A stretch of DNA of 15,309 bases, from assembly GCA_009839535.1 (NCBI GenBank), contig VXPN01000551.1, positions 1 through 15,309 of the forward strand, written 5' to 3'. The translations under genes and the position numbers were made by a program. Origin of the DNA: Boseongicola sp. SB0662_bin_57 (GTDB lineage Bacteria; Pseudomonadota; Alphaproteobacteria; Rhodobacterales; Rhodobacteraceae). Shown one piece after another: positions 14,660 through 15,309 of the stretch. Position 1 is the first letter of the stretch. Each line of letters begins with the position of its first letter. Below the pieces are notes generated by a model. That model saw only the letters and a list, made by a program, of their open reading frames with translations, was not told the origin of the DNA and did no database searches.

Positions 14660-15309
14660 AGCCATGATACCGGCATTGGCTGAGCGCATGCCGCGGGCTC
14701 CGTGACGATTGGCAATTCGGAATGCCGGCAGAACGCCCCAGCAAGAAGCGACGCGAAAGCAGGCGTGGCCTGCGTGAGCCCAAGGGCCCACCGATCATCT
14801 ACGTGGCCAAGAGCCGAGCAAGGCACCGCGGCGCAGCGTCTTCAGGATCGGTAGAACCGGGTTCAGCCGTTTCCTTGCCACCTCCACGACGGCGTCGTCC
14901 GGCGGCAGGGATCGGCGTTCGATGCCGATCTGGTCGCCAAGGGAGATGGCGTTGTTGAACATGATGCCCGTTTTCGGAAACCAGCCCCAGGATGGCGAGA
15001 ATCTAATGCGGCCGGCCAGTGACCAGAAGTGCACGCGGCGCCGCGATCATGGCGATCGACGCATAGGGCAAGCCTGCCGTCGGAGTGACCTTTGCTTTTG
15101 GCGCATCGGCGGCTTCGCCTCCGCTTTCGGCATTGAAGGCCGTGACGAACTCAAGCTCTTCCATCGCGTGCGGGACAAGAGGTCGGACCCCTTGTGCCGA
15201 TCCTCTGCAGCTGACGCCGCTGACAACTTTCGACATTGGTCAGGCGGTGGGGCGCAACGCATGGCGAATTTCCGTGTTGACAACATGCAACCTCGCTTCA
15301 ACTTGGCGA
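14660..15309. other. Region without an assignable gene; possible decayed minus-strand ORF
   Basis: No intact recognisable gene. Two overlapping minus-strand frames (about 15236-15003 and 15034-14795) have somewhat protein-like composition, for example VTPTAGLPYASIAMIAAPRA and GIERRSLPPDDAVVEVARKR, which would fit a single gene broken by a frameshift near 15010-15030. I do not recognise the family. An 8-bp inverted repeat CCGGCATT (14670-14677) / AATGCCGG (14721-14728), just after the PhnB-like stop, could be part of a terminator structure. The sequence then runs out of the window. Confidence 0.35.

Overview
The window reads like a high-GC alphaproteobacterial chromosome, most likely Rhodobacterales or a relative. 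I infer this from codon use, the style of the ABC/lactonase/SDR/GntR genes and the many decayed fragments; no marker gene fixes the taxon.

The centre (about 1914-9473, all on the minus strand) is one compact catabolic operon. In transcription order it holds an SMP-30-type lactonase, a ribose-type ABC importer (periplasmic binding protein, double-domain ATPase, permease), a short-chain dehydrogenase, a VOC metalloenzyme, a D-2-hydroxyacid dehydrogenase and an RraA/HMG-aldolase-like protein. A wrecked second short-chain dehydrogenase lies at its tail (1273-1727). Gaps are very short and several genes overlap, so co-transcription is likely. A strong hairpin separates the binding protein from the ATPase. 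The divergent GntR/FCD regulator (9581-10237) is the likely controller: the gap between it and the lactonase holds two similar 10-bp near-palindromes 22 bp apart, inside a larger dyad-symmetric block (9499-9541). There is no sugar kinase, which suggests oxidative, non-phosphorylative breakdown: import, oxidation to a lactone, ring opening, then carbon-carbon cleavage. The substrate cannot be read from sequence, and no sugar-acid dehydratase is present.

Left of the operon is a LysR-type regulator (92-1003) followed by about 270 bp with no recognisable gene. Right of the GntR gene, 10238-10895 has no intact gene but holds a fragment resembling the C-terminus of MmgE/PrpD proteins. Then come, on the minus strand, a self-inhibited Fic-family AMPylase-type protein (10896-12512) with an unusually AT-rich upstream region, and a PLP-dependent class I/II aminotransferase (12758-13897). 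A PhnB-like VOC protein follows on the plus strand (14195-14659). The last 650 bases contain no gene I can name, only minus-strand ORF pieces that look decayed.

The best candidate for an undescribed system is the lactonase-ABC-SDR-VOC-dehydrogenase-aldolase operon with its two-site GntR operator.
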